Source: Azotimanducus sp965220185
GTDB lineage: Bacteria; Pseudomonadota; Gammaproteobacteria; Pseudomonadales; Azotimanducaceae
DNA length: 64,000 bases
NCBI GenBank assembly: GCA_965220185.1
Contig: OZ244807.1
Location: 2,418,001 to 2,482,000 of the forward strand
Direction: 5' to 3'
In this document: one piece after another, positions 47,429 to 55,969 of the stretch
Layout of the letters: each line of letters opens with the position of its first letter
Position numbering within the stretch: the stretch's first letter is position 1
Position numbers and translations under genes: made by a program
The notes under the pieces: model-generated
Databases searched by the model: none
The model's input: only the letters and a program-made list of their open reading frames with translations
What the model was told of the DNA's origin: nothing

Positions 47429-47914
47429 TCACACCAGCACTGCGTATCGACCTTCAAAGACGGCGGCAGCTTCACCGTTTTGCATGACATGTGCGGTCAG
47501 CGCAATGCGCGCCTTCTTCTCGCCCGTCCGCAACGACTCGATGGCGCGCGTCTCATCCGACCAGTCGCAGACAAGGTTGATGGCGTCTCGAACTGGCGCG
47601 GCATAGCGAATGTTGCCCTCGGCAAGCACGATTGATCCCTTGATGCTCGCGAGCTCAAGCTGCAGGTGCACCGCCGACCAGCCGCAGAGCGCACTCAAGG
47701 CGTAGAGACTGCCCGCAAACGCCGTGCCGTGCAGATTGATGTTGGCTTCGAAGTCGGCGGCAACGCACAAGCGGCTGCCGTCAAACGACTCGATGCGCGC
47801 GCCGAGCGCGTTGGTAATCGGAATTTTCTCGTACCAAGTCTGTTCGAGCGCAGCGCTTAGTGCTTGCAGTCGCTGATGTTCGACATGACTTATGGACGGC
47901 GACATAGCAGACAC
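47429..47914 (-). CDS. YiiD C-terminal-type thioesterase
   Basis: 161-aa hot-dog-fold protein of the YiiD_C family, seen in the pattern ITNALGARIESFDGSRLCVAADF, NINLHGTAFAGSLYALSALCGW and the later IVLAEGNIRYAAPV. Probably hydrolyses acyl-CoA or acyl-ACP thioesters, substrate unknown. It is the first of a minus-strand group with the acylating aldehyde dehydrogenase and methylmalonyl-CoA mutase. It is divergent from the slipin gene, 55 bp away. Confidence 0.83.
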   Translation of the reverse strand: MSAMSPSISHVEHQRLQALSAALEQTWYEKIPITNALGARIESFDGSRLCVAADFEANINLHGTAFAGSLYALSALCGWSAVHLQLELASIKGSIVLAEGNIRYAAPVRDAINLVCDWSDETRAIESLRTGEKKARIALTAHVMQNGEAAAVFEGRYAVLV

Positions 47915-47969
47915 GGCTCGAACGAGCTAAACTATTTGATCAGCTTTCAATCACTCAGGCCAAGCGATT

Positions 47970-48731
47970 ATGTCATCTTTCATCGGCATCATTCTTGTCG
48001 TTTTCCTCATCGCGCTGTTCTTCTCGTCGGTGCGCATACTTCGCGAGTACGAGCGCTCGGTCATCTTCCTGCTCGGCAGGTTCCAGACTGTAAAAGGTCC
48101 CGGCCTTATTCTCGTCATCCCCATCATTCAGCAGGCCGTGCGCGTGGACTTGCGCACCCTCGTGCTCGATGTGCCGACCCAGGACTTGATCACCCGCGAC
48201 AACGTGTCCGTGCGCGTCAATGCGGTGATTTATTTTCGCGTCACCGACCCGCAGAACGCGATCATCAATGTCGAGAACTTCATGGAAGCCACCGAGCAGC
48301 TTGCGCAAACGACGCTGCGCTCGGTGCTCGGCCAGCACGAACTCGACGAACTGCTCGCCGAGCGCGAAAAGCTCAACACCGATATTCAGTCGATCCTCGA
48401 CCAAGCGACCGACAAGTGGGGCATCAAGGTCTCCAACGTCGAGATCAAGCATGTCGATATCGATGAGAGCATGATCCGTGCCATCGCCAAGCAAGCCGAA
48501 GCAGAGCGTGAACGGCGCGCCAAGGTCATCCATGCTGACGGCGAGAACCAAGCGGCGGAGAAGCTCGTTGAAGCCGCGAACCAACTCGCAACGAGTCCGA
48601 GTTCGCTGCAGCTTCGATACTTGCAGACGCTAACCGAAATCGCTGGCGAGAAGAGCTCGACGATCGTCTTCCCGCTGCCAGTGAGCATGATGGACGGGCT
48701 TGCGAAGCTTGCAGCGGAGAAGGAGGGGTAG
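47970..48731 (+). CDS. Slipin/SPFH-domain membrane protein
   Basis: 253-aa stomatin-like protein. The N-terminal hydrophobic segment (SSFIGIILVVFLIALFFSSV) anchors it in the membrane. The SPFH domain follows with EYERSVIFLLGRFQ, TQDLITRDNVSVRVNAVIYF and the coiled-coil region AIAKQAEAERERRAKVIHADGE. Usually paired with an NfeD protein, which is absent here; instead a zeta-toxin-like gene starts 7 bp downstream. Confidence 0.92.
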   Translation: MSSFIGIILVVFLIALFFSSVRILREYERSVIFLLGRFQTVKGPGLILVIPIIQQAVRVDLRTLVLDVPTQDLITRDNVSVRVNAVIYFRVTDPQNAIINVENFMEATEQLAQTTLRSVLGQHELDELLAEREKLNTDIQSILDQATDKWGIKVSNVEIKHVDIDESMIRAIAKQAEAERERRAKVIHADGENQAAEKLVEAANQLATSPSSLQLRYLQTLTEIAGEKSSTIVFPLPVSMMDGLAKLAAEKEG

Positions 48732-48737
48732 CATGAA

Positions 48738-49322
48738 ATGGCGGGTGCGCCGACATGTTGGATCATCGCTGGCCCCAACGGGGCAGGGAAAACGACCTTT
48801 GCGCTGAACTACCTCCCTCGCATCGCCCAGTGTCACCATTTCGTCAACGCGGATCTGATCGCGGCGGGAATTGCGCCCTTGGCCCCCAATTGGCGCACGG
48901 TGTCCGCTGGCAGAGTGTTTCTCAAAGAAATCTCTCGGCATATCGACGCTAAGCGTGACTTTGGCTTTGAAACGACGCTTTCGGGCCTGTCCTACCGTGG
49001 CCTCATTCAACGCTTGCGGGAAGATGGCTGGCGTGTCGAGTTGATATATGTAGCACTGCCGAGTGTGGAGGTCGCCATGAGCCGGGTCGCTGAGCGTGTG
49101 ATGCACGGCGGGCACGATATTCCTCGCGCCGATCTGACAAGGCGCTTTTCTCGCAGCATCAGGAACTTTCTGGCTGAATATGCTCACTTGGCTGATCGAG
49201 CGGAGTGCTATCTCAACACAGACCTTCATCCGATTCGCGTATTCACCCAGCAAGGTCGAAGAAGAGAAGTGACCGCGCCAGCTATTCTTCACCAACTTGA
49301 GAAACTTGGTCGCAATGTCTGA
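48738..49322 (+). CDS. Zeta-toxin-like kinase
   Basis: 194-aa P-loop kinase of the zeta/PezT type. Walker A is IIAGPNGAGKTTFALNYL (about 9-26), the substrate-binding region is FVNADLIAAGIAPL, and FGFETTLSGLSYRGLI matches the phosphate-acceptor side. Zeta toxins phosphorylate UDP-N-acetylglucosamine; many chromosomal relatives are uncharacterised. A GGAGGGG site precedes the ATG at 48738. It is followed, with an 8-bp overlap, by a small acidic partner gene. Confidence 0.85.
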   Translation: MAGAPTCWIIAGPNGAGKTTFALNYLPRIAQCHHFVNADLIAAGIAPLAPNWRTVSAGRVFLKEISRHIDAKRDFGFETTLSGLSYRGLIQRLREDGWRVELIYVALPSVEVAMSRVAERVMHGGHDIPRADLTRRFSRSIRNFLAEYAHLADRAECYLNTDLHPIRVFTQQGRRREVTAPAILHQLEKLGRNV

Positions 49323-49500
49323 ACCGGACGAACACTCGCGAAAGATATTGGAATCGTTACGAGAGGCCGTTGCTGAGGCTTTGGAACGCAAGCGCAAGCT
49401 CGGCCAGTACGCCGTTTTTTGGCGGGACGGTGAAATCGTCTATGAAGGCCCTGATGCACCAGACCTCCCAGATCATTCATCCAAGAAAACCAGCAGATAG
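49315..49500 (+). CDS. Small partner of the zeta-like kinase, possible antitoxin
   Basis: 61-aa hydrophilic protein, MSEPDEHSRKILESLREAVA and then EALERKRKLGQYAVFWRDGEIVYEGPD, probably a short helical hairpin. Its start overlaps the kinase stop by 8 bp, so the two are coupled. Similar short proteins often follow or precede zeta-like kinases and are proposed antitoxins. Its 3' end overlaps the convergent Fic gene by 28 bp. Confidence 0.7.
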   Translation: MSEPDEHSRKILESLREAVAEALERKRKLGQYAVFWRDGEIVYEGPDAPDLPDHSSKKTSR

Positions 49501-50579
49501 CTCGTGCTGCGACCGCCGCCTGTCGCTTTTCGCATCGCCCCGTGGTCGATCAACGCCAGAATATCCCGATGCGCAGTGTCCTGCGAACACTTGGCGATTC
49601 GAGCCCACTTAGAAGTGGTCATCTTGCCATTGAACCCGCCCAACATCAGGTTGAGCACCTTGATTTGACGCTTATTGAGCGACACTGAGGCAAGCCGCTC
49701 CCAAAAGTGCGCCTTGGCGAGCGTCGTCGCAAGGCTCTGCTCAGAGTCCTCTATGGCGCGACCGAGGCACGATAGGAACCAAGTCTGCCAGTCGGTGATA
49801 TCCGTTCCACCGCGCTGCGTCTTTTCGAGCATCTGATAGTAGTCCTTGCGCTCTTCTCGGATTTGCTTCGACATGCTGTAGAAGCGCTGCGGCGTTTGGT
49901 CTGAGCGCGCCAGCGCCATATCCGCGATCGCACGCGCAATGCGCCCATTGCCGTCATCAAAGGGATGGATGGTGACGAACCACAAGTGGGCAAGGCCGGA
50001 CTTGATGAGCCACTCTGTGCTATCGCCTGCGTTAAACCATTCAAGGAATCGCGCTATTTCGGCTTCAATTCGGCTTGCGGGTGGCGCTTCAAAATGAACT
50101 CTTTCGCGCCCCATCGGCCCGGACACAACCTGCATGGGACCAAGGCTGTCATCGCGCCATTTGCCAATTGCGACGCCTTGCGGGCGGTCATGCGACCTGC
50201 TGAAGAGAGCTTTGTGCCAAGCATGAAGACGGTCTGTAGTGAGCGGTTTGCGGCAGCCGGTGGTGGCGTCAAGCATCATCTCCACTACGCCATCAACCTT
50301 GGCATCCGCCGCGACGAGCCCGGCAACATCAATGCCTAGTCGGCGGGCTATCGACGAACGCACCTGGTCGCTATCGAGATGCTCGCCCTCAATCTCGCTC
50401 GATTTGACGACCTCTTGTGTCAGTGACCTGAGCTGCGCCTCGTTGCGCAAATCGAAGCCCAGCGCCTCCATCTTGCCGAAAAGCCGCCCCTGGGCGCGCA
50501 GCACTTGACTGACGAGGCCAGAGAGCGCGGCTTCGTCCCATGTCAACGCTGGCCAATCAGGGAGTGTCCAGATGTACAC
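49473..50579 (-). CDS. Fic-family AMPylase with DUF4172 N-terminal domain
   Basis: 368-aa Fic protein, probably transferring AMP to a target hydroxyl. The active-site motif HPFDDGNGRIAR is complete. The inhibitory helix motif SSEIEG (about 60-65) lies N-terminal, as in class II Fic proteins, so activity is likely self-restrained. The C-terminus, SKWARIAKCSQDTAHRDILALIDHG, is a winged-helix-like DNA-binding domain. The start is a GTG at 50579 with GGAG inside an inverted repeat, suggesting autoregulation. Confidence 0.9.
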   Translation of the reverse strand: MYIWTLPDWPALTWDEAALSGLVSQVLRAQGRLFGKMEALGFDLRNEAQLRSLTQEVVKSSEIEGEHLDSDQVRSSIARRLGIDVAGLVAADAKVDGVVEMMLDATTGCRKPLTTDRLHAWHKALFSRSHDRPQGVAIGKWRDDSLGPMQVVSGPMGRERVHFEAPPASRIEAEIARFLEWFNAGDSTEWLIKSGLAHLWFVTIHPFDDGNGRIARAIADMALARSDQTPQRFYSMSKQIREERKDYYQMLEKTQRGGTDITDWQTWFLSCLGRAIEDSEQSLATTLAKAHFWERLASVSLNKRQIKVLNLMLGGFNGKMTTSKWARIAKCSQDTAHRDILALIDHGAMRKATGGGRSTSYLLVFLDE

Positions 50580-50583
50580 CTGT

Positions 50584-50627
50584 AATCTCCGCAGAATATG
50601 CGGAGATTATGAGGGCTATTCTCCGCA
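50584..50627. promoter_or_regulatory. Inverted-repeat operator upstream of the Fic gene
   Basis: AATCTCCGCA (50584-50593) and TGCGGAGATT (50599-50608) form perfect 10-bp arms with a 5-bp spacer; a third half-site ATTCTCCGCA follows at 50618-50627. The GGAG of one arm is also the likely ribosome-binding site for the GTG start at 50579. Autoregulation by the Fic protein's own winged helix would be the simplest reading. Confidence 0.65.
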
Positions 50628-50654
50628 GGGGCAAGGGTGGGACAAGGTGTTGTT

Positions 50655-50701
50655 GGGATCGAATTTTCGCTTTTCTGACTTTCTACGGCGCAGGCTCCTA
50701 G
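50655..50701. repeat. Single end of the CTAGGAGCC MITE family
   Basis: 47 bp matching one end of the 17535-17716 MITE (reverse complemented) with about five differences, ending CTACGGCGCAGGCTCCTAG at 50683-50701. No matching second end was found to the left, so it is a decayed or recombined copy. Confidence 0.8.
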
Positions 50702-50872
50702 ACCGCAAAACGCTGTCCGACGCTGCTGTCGGAAAGATGCTTGTGCTGCACGTGAGCGAGCATGAAACCAACTTTCGCGAATCTGAGACATAGCCGAAAC
50801 TGCTCAACGTGACATCACTTTTGGGTAGTTTCTCACTTTGAAATTCACACTTGTCTTTCGGTGGCAAATCCC
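50702..50872. other. Intergenic stretch before the second secreted-protein gene
   Basis: An A/T-richer stretch of about 170 bp without a convincing ORF. It contains CTTTGAAATTCACACTTG (about 50838-50855), which loosely resembles AATTTCACTTGGGAG upstream of the first secreted-protein gene. Confidence 0.35.
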
Positions 50873-50878
50873 ATATAC
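50850..50878 (+). promoter_or_regulatory. Promoter of the second secreted-protein gene
   Basis: TTGTCT and TATACT (50873-50878) are spaced by exactly 17 bp, with a near-consensus -10 box. Transcription would begin close to 50885, before the ATG codons at 50902 and 50911. Confidence 0.6.
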
Positions 50879-50910
50879 TAATGGAATCAGTCCAATTGGA
50901 TATGTCTTCC

Positions 50911-51589
50911 ATGACCAGCTTCACCCCCCCCCCCCCCCCCTTCACTTAAGCAACTAACGGCGCTCGTCGCCACGCTGTTGGCGGTCATGCTGACCATGCC
51001 CGCGAGCATGGCGCAGACGACCGTCACCAGCAGCGGACGAACAGGCGAGGCAGCTTGCTTGGATAAAAGCCAGGTCAATGCCGGGAATCTCCCCATCACG
51101 ACCTTATCCACAACCAGCATCACCTTCACTGTTCCGCAAATAACATGGAACCAATACGTCGGGCGGCTTGGCGATAGGCCAGCGCCTGCCCAGGCCACCA
51201 GGTATTCCCGTGTGCTCAACGCCCGCACAAATTCAATAGTGGGGCAATCAGCCTCTGGGCTATCGAGTGGAGCGGTGGCCAGCAGCTTCAACCGAAACCA
51301 AGGGGGTCTGTCTGCGAAGACCCTTTACTATGCGGATGTTCTCGTGACTTCAGCAGGTCTACCGACTCAGGTGTTTGCCCGACGCTGCTTCATGACCGGC
51401 GGCACCTACACCATATCGGCCAACCCCATCGCTTCAGGCCCAACGCAGGGGTCAACCGGGTGCTTCACGATCAGCCCCCTCACCGTCCATGATGTCCGCA
51501 ACTGCTGGTGCGGGCGCAGGAACAACCTGCCCCTGTTTTCCTCAGCACAGGGCAACACCGATTGGCACAACATGTGGGGATGCCGATAA
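50911..51589 (+). CDS. Secreted protein with phase-variable poly-C tract (OFF here)
   Basis: ATG codons at 50881, 50902 and 50911 share one frame that leads into 17 C (50924-50940) and then stops at TAA 50947-50949. With 16 or 19 C the frame would continue as SLKQLTALVATLLAVMLTMP and ASMAQ, a signal peptide, and then about 190 residues to the TAA at 51587. The mature region is Ser/Thr/Ala-rich and ends in a cluster of Cys/Trp residues (NCWCGRR, then DWHNMWGCR). No family is recognised, and it shares no clear similarity with the other poly-C gene. Which ATG is used is uncertain; 50911 is closest to the tract. No clear terminator was seen after the stop. Confidence 0.68.
50924..50940. repeat. 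Homopolymer of 17 C
   Basis: Lies between the start codons and the signal-peptide core. Seventeen is one base from an ON length (16 or 19). Tract length in a consensus sequence may vary between cells or reads. Confidence 0.9.
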
Positions 51590-51722
51590 CGACCCTTGCC
51601 GGACATAAGTGCGGCGGGCGTATTCCTGGATGCGCCGAAACCTCATCGACAAAAAACCTGCAAGGACATTTTCAAGCTGAGACACCGCCCACTTTTGACA
51701 CACGGCGCGTATCCGCATAAGG

Positions 51723-54626
51723 TTGTTCGTTGGCCGCACGCTTTTCGATCACAAGACCTTGAAACAGATTGCCGTCCGCGGCGCACGCACGCATAACCTC
51801 AAGAATATCGACCTCGACCTGCCGCGCGATCAGTTCATCGTCATCACCGGACTGTCGGGGTCGGGCAAGTCTTCGCTCGCATTCGATACTCTGTACGCCG
51901 AAGGACAGCGTCGCTATGTTGAATCCCTTTCGGCCTATGCGCGCCAGTTCCTCTCTGTCATGGGCAAGCCAGATGTGGACCACATCGAAGGTCTGTCGCC
52001 GGCGATTTCGATTGAACAGAAATCCACCTCGCATAATCCGCGCTCCACTGTCGGCACCGTCACCGAAATATACGACTATCTTCGCCTGCTGTATGCCCGG
52101 GTCGGCGAGCCGCGCTGCCCTGAGCACAAGGTCGTGCTGCGTGCGCAGACCATCTCTCAGATGGTCGATGCAACCCTATCGCTCCCTGAAGGCGAAGCGA
52201 TCATTCTGCTCGCGCCAGTCGTGCAAGATCGCAAGGGCGAGCACCTGCACCTTTTTCAGGAGCTCTTGAGCAAAGGCTTTATTCGCGCCCGCATCAACGG
52301 CCTCGTGACAGACATCAGCGATGCGCCGTCGCTCGACAAGAACAAGAAGCACACCATTGAAGTCGTGGTCGATCGACTACGGATCAAACGTCAAGAAGCC
52401 GGAGAGCAAGGCGGCAATATCGCACAAAGGCTCGCCGAATCATTCGAAACGACGGTCGCGCTTTCAGGCGGCACCGCGCGCGTCGCATTCATGGACAGCG
52501 AATCAGGCAAGGAAGAGCTGCTGATGTCGAGCCTCTACGCCTGCCCGCACTGCGGCTTTAGCCTGCCGGAACTCGAACCGAGGCTGTTCTCTTTCAACAA
52601 TCCAGCCGGTGCCTGCCCCGAGTGCGACGGGCTTGGGATGAGTCAGTTTGTCGATCCTGAACTTGTCATCACCGATGAGACGCTGTCCTTGAATGAAGGC
52701 GTGGTGCGTGGCTGGGACACACGCAACAAGTGGTATCACCACATTTTGAAATCTGTGGCCGTACATTTTTCGATTGATATGGATTGTCCGTGGCAATCGC
52801 TGCCGGAAGCGCATCGCGACATCATCCTCAATGGCCGCCGGCGCGAGCGCGTGACCTTCGACTACATATCCGACCGTGGTACGCGGTTTCGTCGCAAACG
52901 CGAGTTCCTTGGCGTCGTCGGCATGCTTGAGCGACGGTACCGCGATACAGACTCTGAGGCCGTGCGCGAATCTCTGCGCAGCTATTTCTCAACCCGCGCC
53001 TGTCCGAGCTGCAACGGCACGCGCCTCAATGCGTCGGCACGCAATGTCGTCATCGACGGCGGCAGCCTCTCAGAGATCACAGCGCAGTCGGTGGAAAGCG
53101 CGCTCGGCCACTTGGAATCCATGCAACTCACCGGCGCACGACGGGAGATCGCCGACAAGATCTTGAAGGAGATTCAAGAACGCCTGCGCTTTCTGGTCAA
53201 TGTCGGCCTCAACTACTTGACGCTCGACCGCAGCGCCGAGAGCTTGTCTGGCGGCGAAGCGCAGCGCATCCGGCTCGCGAGCCAAATTGGTGCCGGACTC
53301 ATGGGAGTGATGTATATCCTCGATGAGCCTTCGATCGGGCTGCACCAGCGCGACAATCAGCGCTTGCTCTCAACGCTGACGCGCCTGCGGGATCTTGGCA
53401 ATACCGTGCTCGTCGTCGAACACGATGAAGAGGCCATCCGCAGCGCGGATCACGTCGTGGACATGGGGCCGGGGGCCGGCGTTCACGGCGGCGAAGTCGT
53501 TGCCTGCGGCAAGCCGGGCGATTTGATCGCTTGCACTTCGTCGATCACGGGCGACTATCTTGCGGGCAGGCGACAGATCGATGTGCCGAAACGCCGCGCT
53601 AGTGCGCGCGCTCGCAAACGCATCAAAATTGTCGGCGCACGCGGCAACAATTTGAAGTCGATCAATGTCTCGATACCGCTTGGGCTGCTCACCTGCGTCA
53701 CCGGCGTCTCAGGCTCGGGCAAATCAACGCTCGTCAATCAAACCCTCGGACCGGCGCTCGCGCGCAGCCTCGGCATCAAAACCGTGCCTCCGCCAGCACC
53801 GCACGATCATATCGAAGGACTCGATGCGCTCGACAAATTTATTGAAGTCGATCAGAGCCCGATTGGCCGCACGCCAAGATCCAATCCCGCGACCTACACC
53901 AATCTGTTCACGCCCATTCGCGAATTGTTCGCCGAGACGAGCGAGGCGCGCTCGCGCGGCTACAAGCCGGGACGGTTCAGCTTCAATGTTCGCGGCGGAC
54001 GCTGCGAAGCCTGCCAAGGCGACGGGCTCATCAAGGTCGAGATGCACTTCCTGCCCGACCTCTATGTCAAATGCGAGGCGTGCGACGGCCAGCGCTACAA
54101 CCGCGAAACCCTGAGCGTCACCTACAAGGGCAAGAATATCTTTGAGGTGCTAGAGATGACGGTGGAGGAAGCGCTTGAGTTTTTTTCGGCGATTCCGTCT
54201 ATCGCACGTCGCTTGGAAACATTGATGGATGTTGGCCTCTCTTATATCCATCTTGGACAAAGCGCGACCACCCTCTCCGGCGGCGAGGCGCAGCGCATCA
54301 AGCTCTCACGCGAGCTCTCCAAGCGCGGCACGGGACGCTGCCTGTATATCCTCGACGAGCCGACCACCGGACTGCACTTCGAGGATGTTGCCGCCCTGCT
54401 TCGGGTGCTCCACAGGCTCAAAGAGCAAGGCAATACGCTCGTCGTCATCGAGCATAACCTTGATGTCATCAAGACCGCCGACTGGGTCATTGATCTTGGC
54501 CCCGAAGGCGGCGCAGGTGGCGGCGAACTGATCGCCGAGGGCACACCGGAGACCCTTGCCGGCAACGCACACTCGCATACCGGACGCTATCTCGCAGAAC
54601 TGCTACGGCAGCCACGCGCAGCGTGA
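51723..54626 (+). CDS. uvrA: Excinuclease ABC subunit A
   Basis: Damage-recognition ATPase of nucleotide excision repair. Both ABC halves are intact: Walker A ITGLSGSGKSSLAFD and VTGVSGSGKSTLVNQ, signature LSGGEAQRIRLASQIG and LSGGEAQRIKLSREL, and zinc-finger Cys pairs CPHCG, CPEC, CEAC and CEAC. There is no ATG at the expected place. TTG at 51723 (after AAGG) gives 967 aa; TTG at 51759 would give MKQIAVRGARTHNLK, matching the usual UvrA N-terminus, and 955 aa. The upstream 130 bp adjoin the poly-C gene, so the native 5' region may have been altered. Confidence 0.95.
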   Translation: MFVGRTLFDHKTLKQIAVRGARTHNLKNIDLDLPRDQFIVITGLSGSGKSSLAFDTLYAEGQRRYVESLSAYARQFLSVMGKPDVDHIEGLSPAISIEQKSTSHNPRSTVGTVTEIYDYLRLLYARVGEPRCPEHKVVLRAQTISQMVDATLSLPEGEAIILLAPVVQDRKGEHLHLFQELLSKGFIRARINGLVTDISDAPSLDKNKKHTIEVVVDRLRIKRQEAGEQGGNIAQRLAESFETTVALSGGTARVAFMDSESGKEELLMSSLYACPHCGFSLPELEPRLFSFNNPAGACPECDGLGMSQFVDPELVITDETLSLNEGVVRGWDTRNKWYHHILKSVAVHFSIDMDCPWQSLPEAHRDIILNGRRRERVTFDYISDRGTRFRRKREFLGVVGMLERRYRDTDSEAVRESLRSYFSTRACPSCNGTRLNASARNVVIDGGSLSEITAQSVESALGHLESMQLTGARREIADKILKEIQERLRFLVNVGLNYLTLDRSAESLSGGEAQRIRLASQIGAGLMGVMYILDEPSIGLHQRDNQRLLSTLTRLRDLGNTVLVVEHDEEAIRSADHVVDMGPGAGVHGGEVVACGKPGDLIACTSSITGDYLAGRRQIDVPKRRASARARKRIKIVGARGNNLKSINVSIPLGLLTCVTGVSGSGKSTLVNQTLGPALARSLGIKTVPPPAPHDHIEGLDALDKFIEVDQSPIGRTPRSNPATYTNLFTPIRELFAETSEARSRGYKPGRFSFNVRGGRCEACQGDGLIKVEMHFLPDLYVKCEACDGQRYNRETLSVTYKGKNIFEVLEMTVEEALEFFSAIPSIARRLETLMDVGLSYIHLGQSATTLSGGEAQRIKLSRELSKRGTGRCLYILDEPTTGLHFEDVAALLRVLHRLKEQGNTLVVIEHNLDVIKTADWVIDLGPEGGAGGGELIAEGTPETLAGNAHSHTGRYLAELLRQPRAA

Positions 54627-54635
54627 TAAGCACAA

Positions 54636-55520
54636 TCACGCCCGCGGATGATGCGTTTCGTGCAGCGTCTTCAAGCGCGTCGTGGCAACATGCGTATAGA
54701 TTTGAGTCGTCGAAAGATCCGAGTGGCCGAGCATCATTTGCACCGAGCGTAGATCCGCGCCGTGGTTCAATAGGTGCGTCGCAAACGCATGGCGTAGCCC
54801 ATGCGGCGAAATCGACCGCGTGATGCCCGCGGCAAGCGCGTAGCGCTTGATCGCATACCAAAAGGTCTGGCGGGTCATGGGCGCGCCGTGCCGGCCGGGA
54901 AACAACACGTCGCTGACGTGATCGCCAAGCAGCAGCGCCCGCGCGTGCTCAAGATAGCGCACTGACCAATCCATCGCGAATTCGCCGATTGGCACTAGGC
55001 GATCCTTGCCGCCCTTGCCGGAATCGACCCGCACCACGCCTTGCCGCATATTCAGATTAGTGAGCTTGAGTCCGATAAGTTCGGACACCCTGACGCCGGT
55101 CGCGTACATGAGTTCGAGCATGGCGCGGTCCCTGAGTCCGCGCGGCGAGTCAACATCCGGCGCTGCAAGCAAGCGTTCGACCTCGCTCTCGGAGAGCGTC
55201 GCAGGTAGGTACTTTCCGAGCTTTGGCAGGGGAATAGCGCTTGTCGGGTCCTCGTTCACGAGTTGTTCGCGAACCAGCCAGCCAAAGAAAGCACGGAAGG
55301 TGGACAATTCGCGCGCCGAGGTACGCGCCGAGATCCCCGCCCGATGGCGCATGGCCAAATAGTCCAAGACTGTCGATACCGTCACATCGATCAATTCAGC
55401 TTCGCCGAGCCAGCGATCAAGCGCGCGCAGATCGCGCCGGTAGGCATCGAGGGTATTTTGCGAAAGGCCCTTGGTCAACCAAACTTGATCAAGAAAACGA
55501 TCAATAAGGCCGCTGCCCAT
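54636..55520 (-). CDS. xerD: Site-specific tyrosine recombinase XerD
   Basis: Chromosome-dimer resolution at dif with XerC. The 294-aa protein has an N-terminal SAM-like core-binding domain (LSQNTLDAYRRDLRAL) and the catalytic domain with the Arg in ATGVRVSELIGL, the HGLRHAFATHLLNHGADLRS box, and the Tyr nucleophile in STTQIYTHV. The start lies just right of a perfect 84-bp palindrome. Confidence 0.95.
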   Translation of the reverse strand: MGSGLIDRFLDQVWLTKGLSQNTLDAYRRDLRALDRWLGEAELIDVTVSTVLDYLAMRHRAGISARTSARELSTFRAFFGWLVREQLVNEDPTSAIPLPKLGKYLPATLSESEVERLLAAPDVDSPRGLRDRAMLELMYATGVRVSELIGLKLTNLNMRQGVVRVDSGKGGKDRLVPIGEFAMDWSVRYLEHARALLLGDHVSDVLFPGRHGAPMTRQTFWYAIKRYALAAGITRSISPHGLRHAFATHLLNHGADLRSVQMMLGHSDLSTTQIYTHVATTRLKTLHETHHPRA

Positions 55521-55538
55521 TATCAGACAAGACCTTGC

Positions 55539-55622
55539 CTAGTGCTCCGTCAAACTAAAAAAGAGGTATCAGTGGCTGCCGGCAGCCACTGATACCTCTT
55601 TTTTAGTTTGACGGAGCACTAG
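55539..55622. repeat. Perfect 84-bp palindrome with CTAG ends; likely bidirectional terminator
   Basis: The two 42-bp halves (55539-55580, 55581-55622) are exact reverse complements with no spacer. Each end is CTAGTGCTCCGTCAAACT; the core has GAGG...CCTC stems flanked by A6 and T6, the layout of a rho-independent terminator working on both strands. The TAG of the right end is the rplS stop codon. Its function could be to terminate rplS transcription before xerD. Confidence 0.9.
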
Positions 55623-55969
55623 ATTTTTTCCTTGATGCGGGCAGCGCGGCCACGGCGCTCACGAAGATAGTAAAGCTTGGCGCGTCGCACATCACCTCGG
55701 CGCTTGACTTTGATCGACTCAATCAGCGGACTGTGCGTTTGAAATGTGCGCTCGACACCGACGCCATGCGAAATCTTGCGCACCGTGAAAGACGAATTGA
55801 GGCCACGATTGCGCTTGCCGATGACCACGCCCTCAAAAGCCTGAATGCGCTCGCGGCTGCCCTCGCGCACACGAACATCAACGACAAGCGTGTCACCTGC
55901 GCCAAATTCCGGGATGTCTCCGCGTAGCTGCGGCGTCTCCACCGCTTCAACTGCCTTGTTCCTGCGCAT
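55619..55969 (-). CDS. rplS: 50S ribosomal protein L19
   Basis: 116-aa ribosomal protein with the KOW-like pattern AGDTLVVDVRVREGSRERIQAFEGVVIG, followed by RGLNSSFTVRKISHGVGVER and a basic C-terminus. The ATG at 55969 (MRRNKAVEAV) follows a strong GGAGG. It starts 23 bp inside the end of trmD, a longer overlap than usual for this pair. The stop codon lies in the CTAG of the palindrome. Confidence 0.96.
   Translation of the reverse strand: MRRNKAVEAVETPQLRGDIPEFGAGDTLVVDVRVREGSRERIQAFEGVVIGKRNRGLNSSFTVRKISHGVGVERTFQTHSPLIESIKVKRRGDVRRAKLYYLRERRGRAARIKEKI

Noticed and set aside
55947..55969. The 23-bp overlap of trmD and rplS as a sign of a wrong start
   Set aside because: The rplS ATG has a strong ribosome-binding site and the right N-terminus, and trmD reads to a normal length; a real overlap is the simplest reading.
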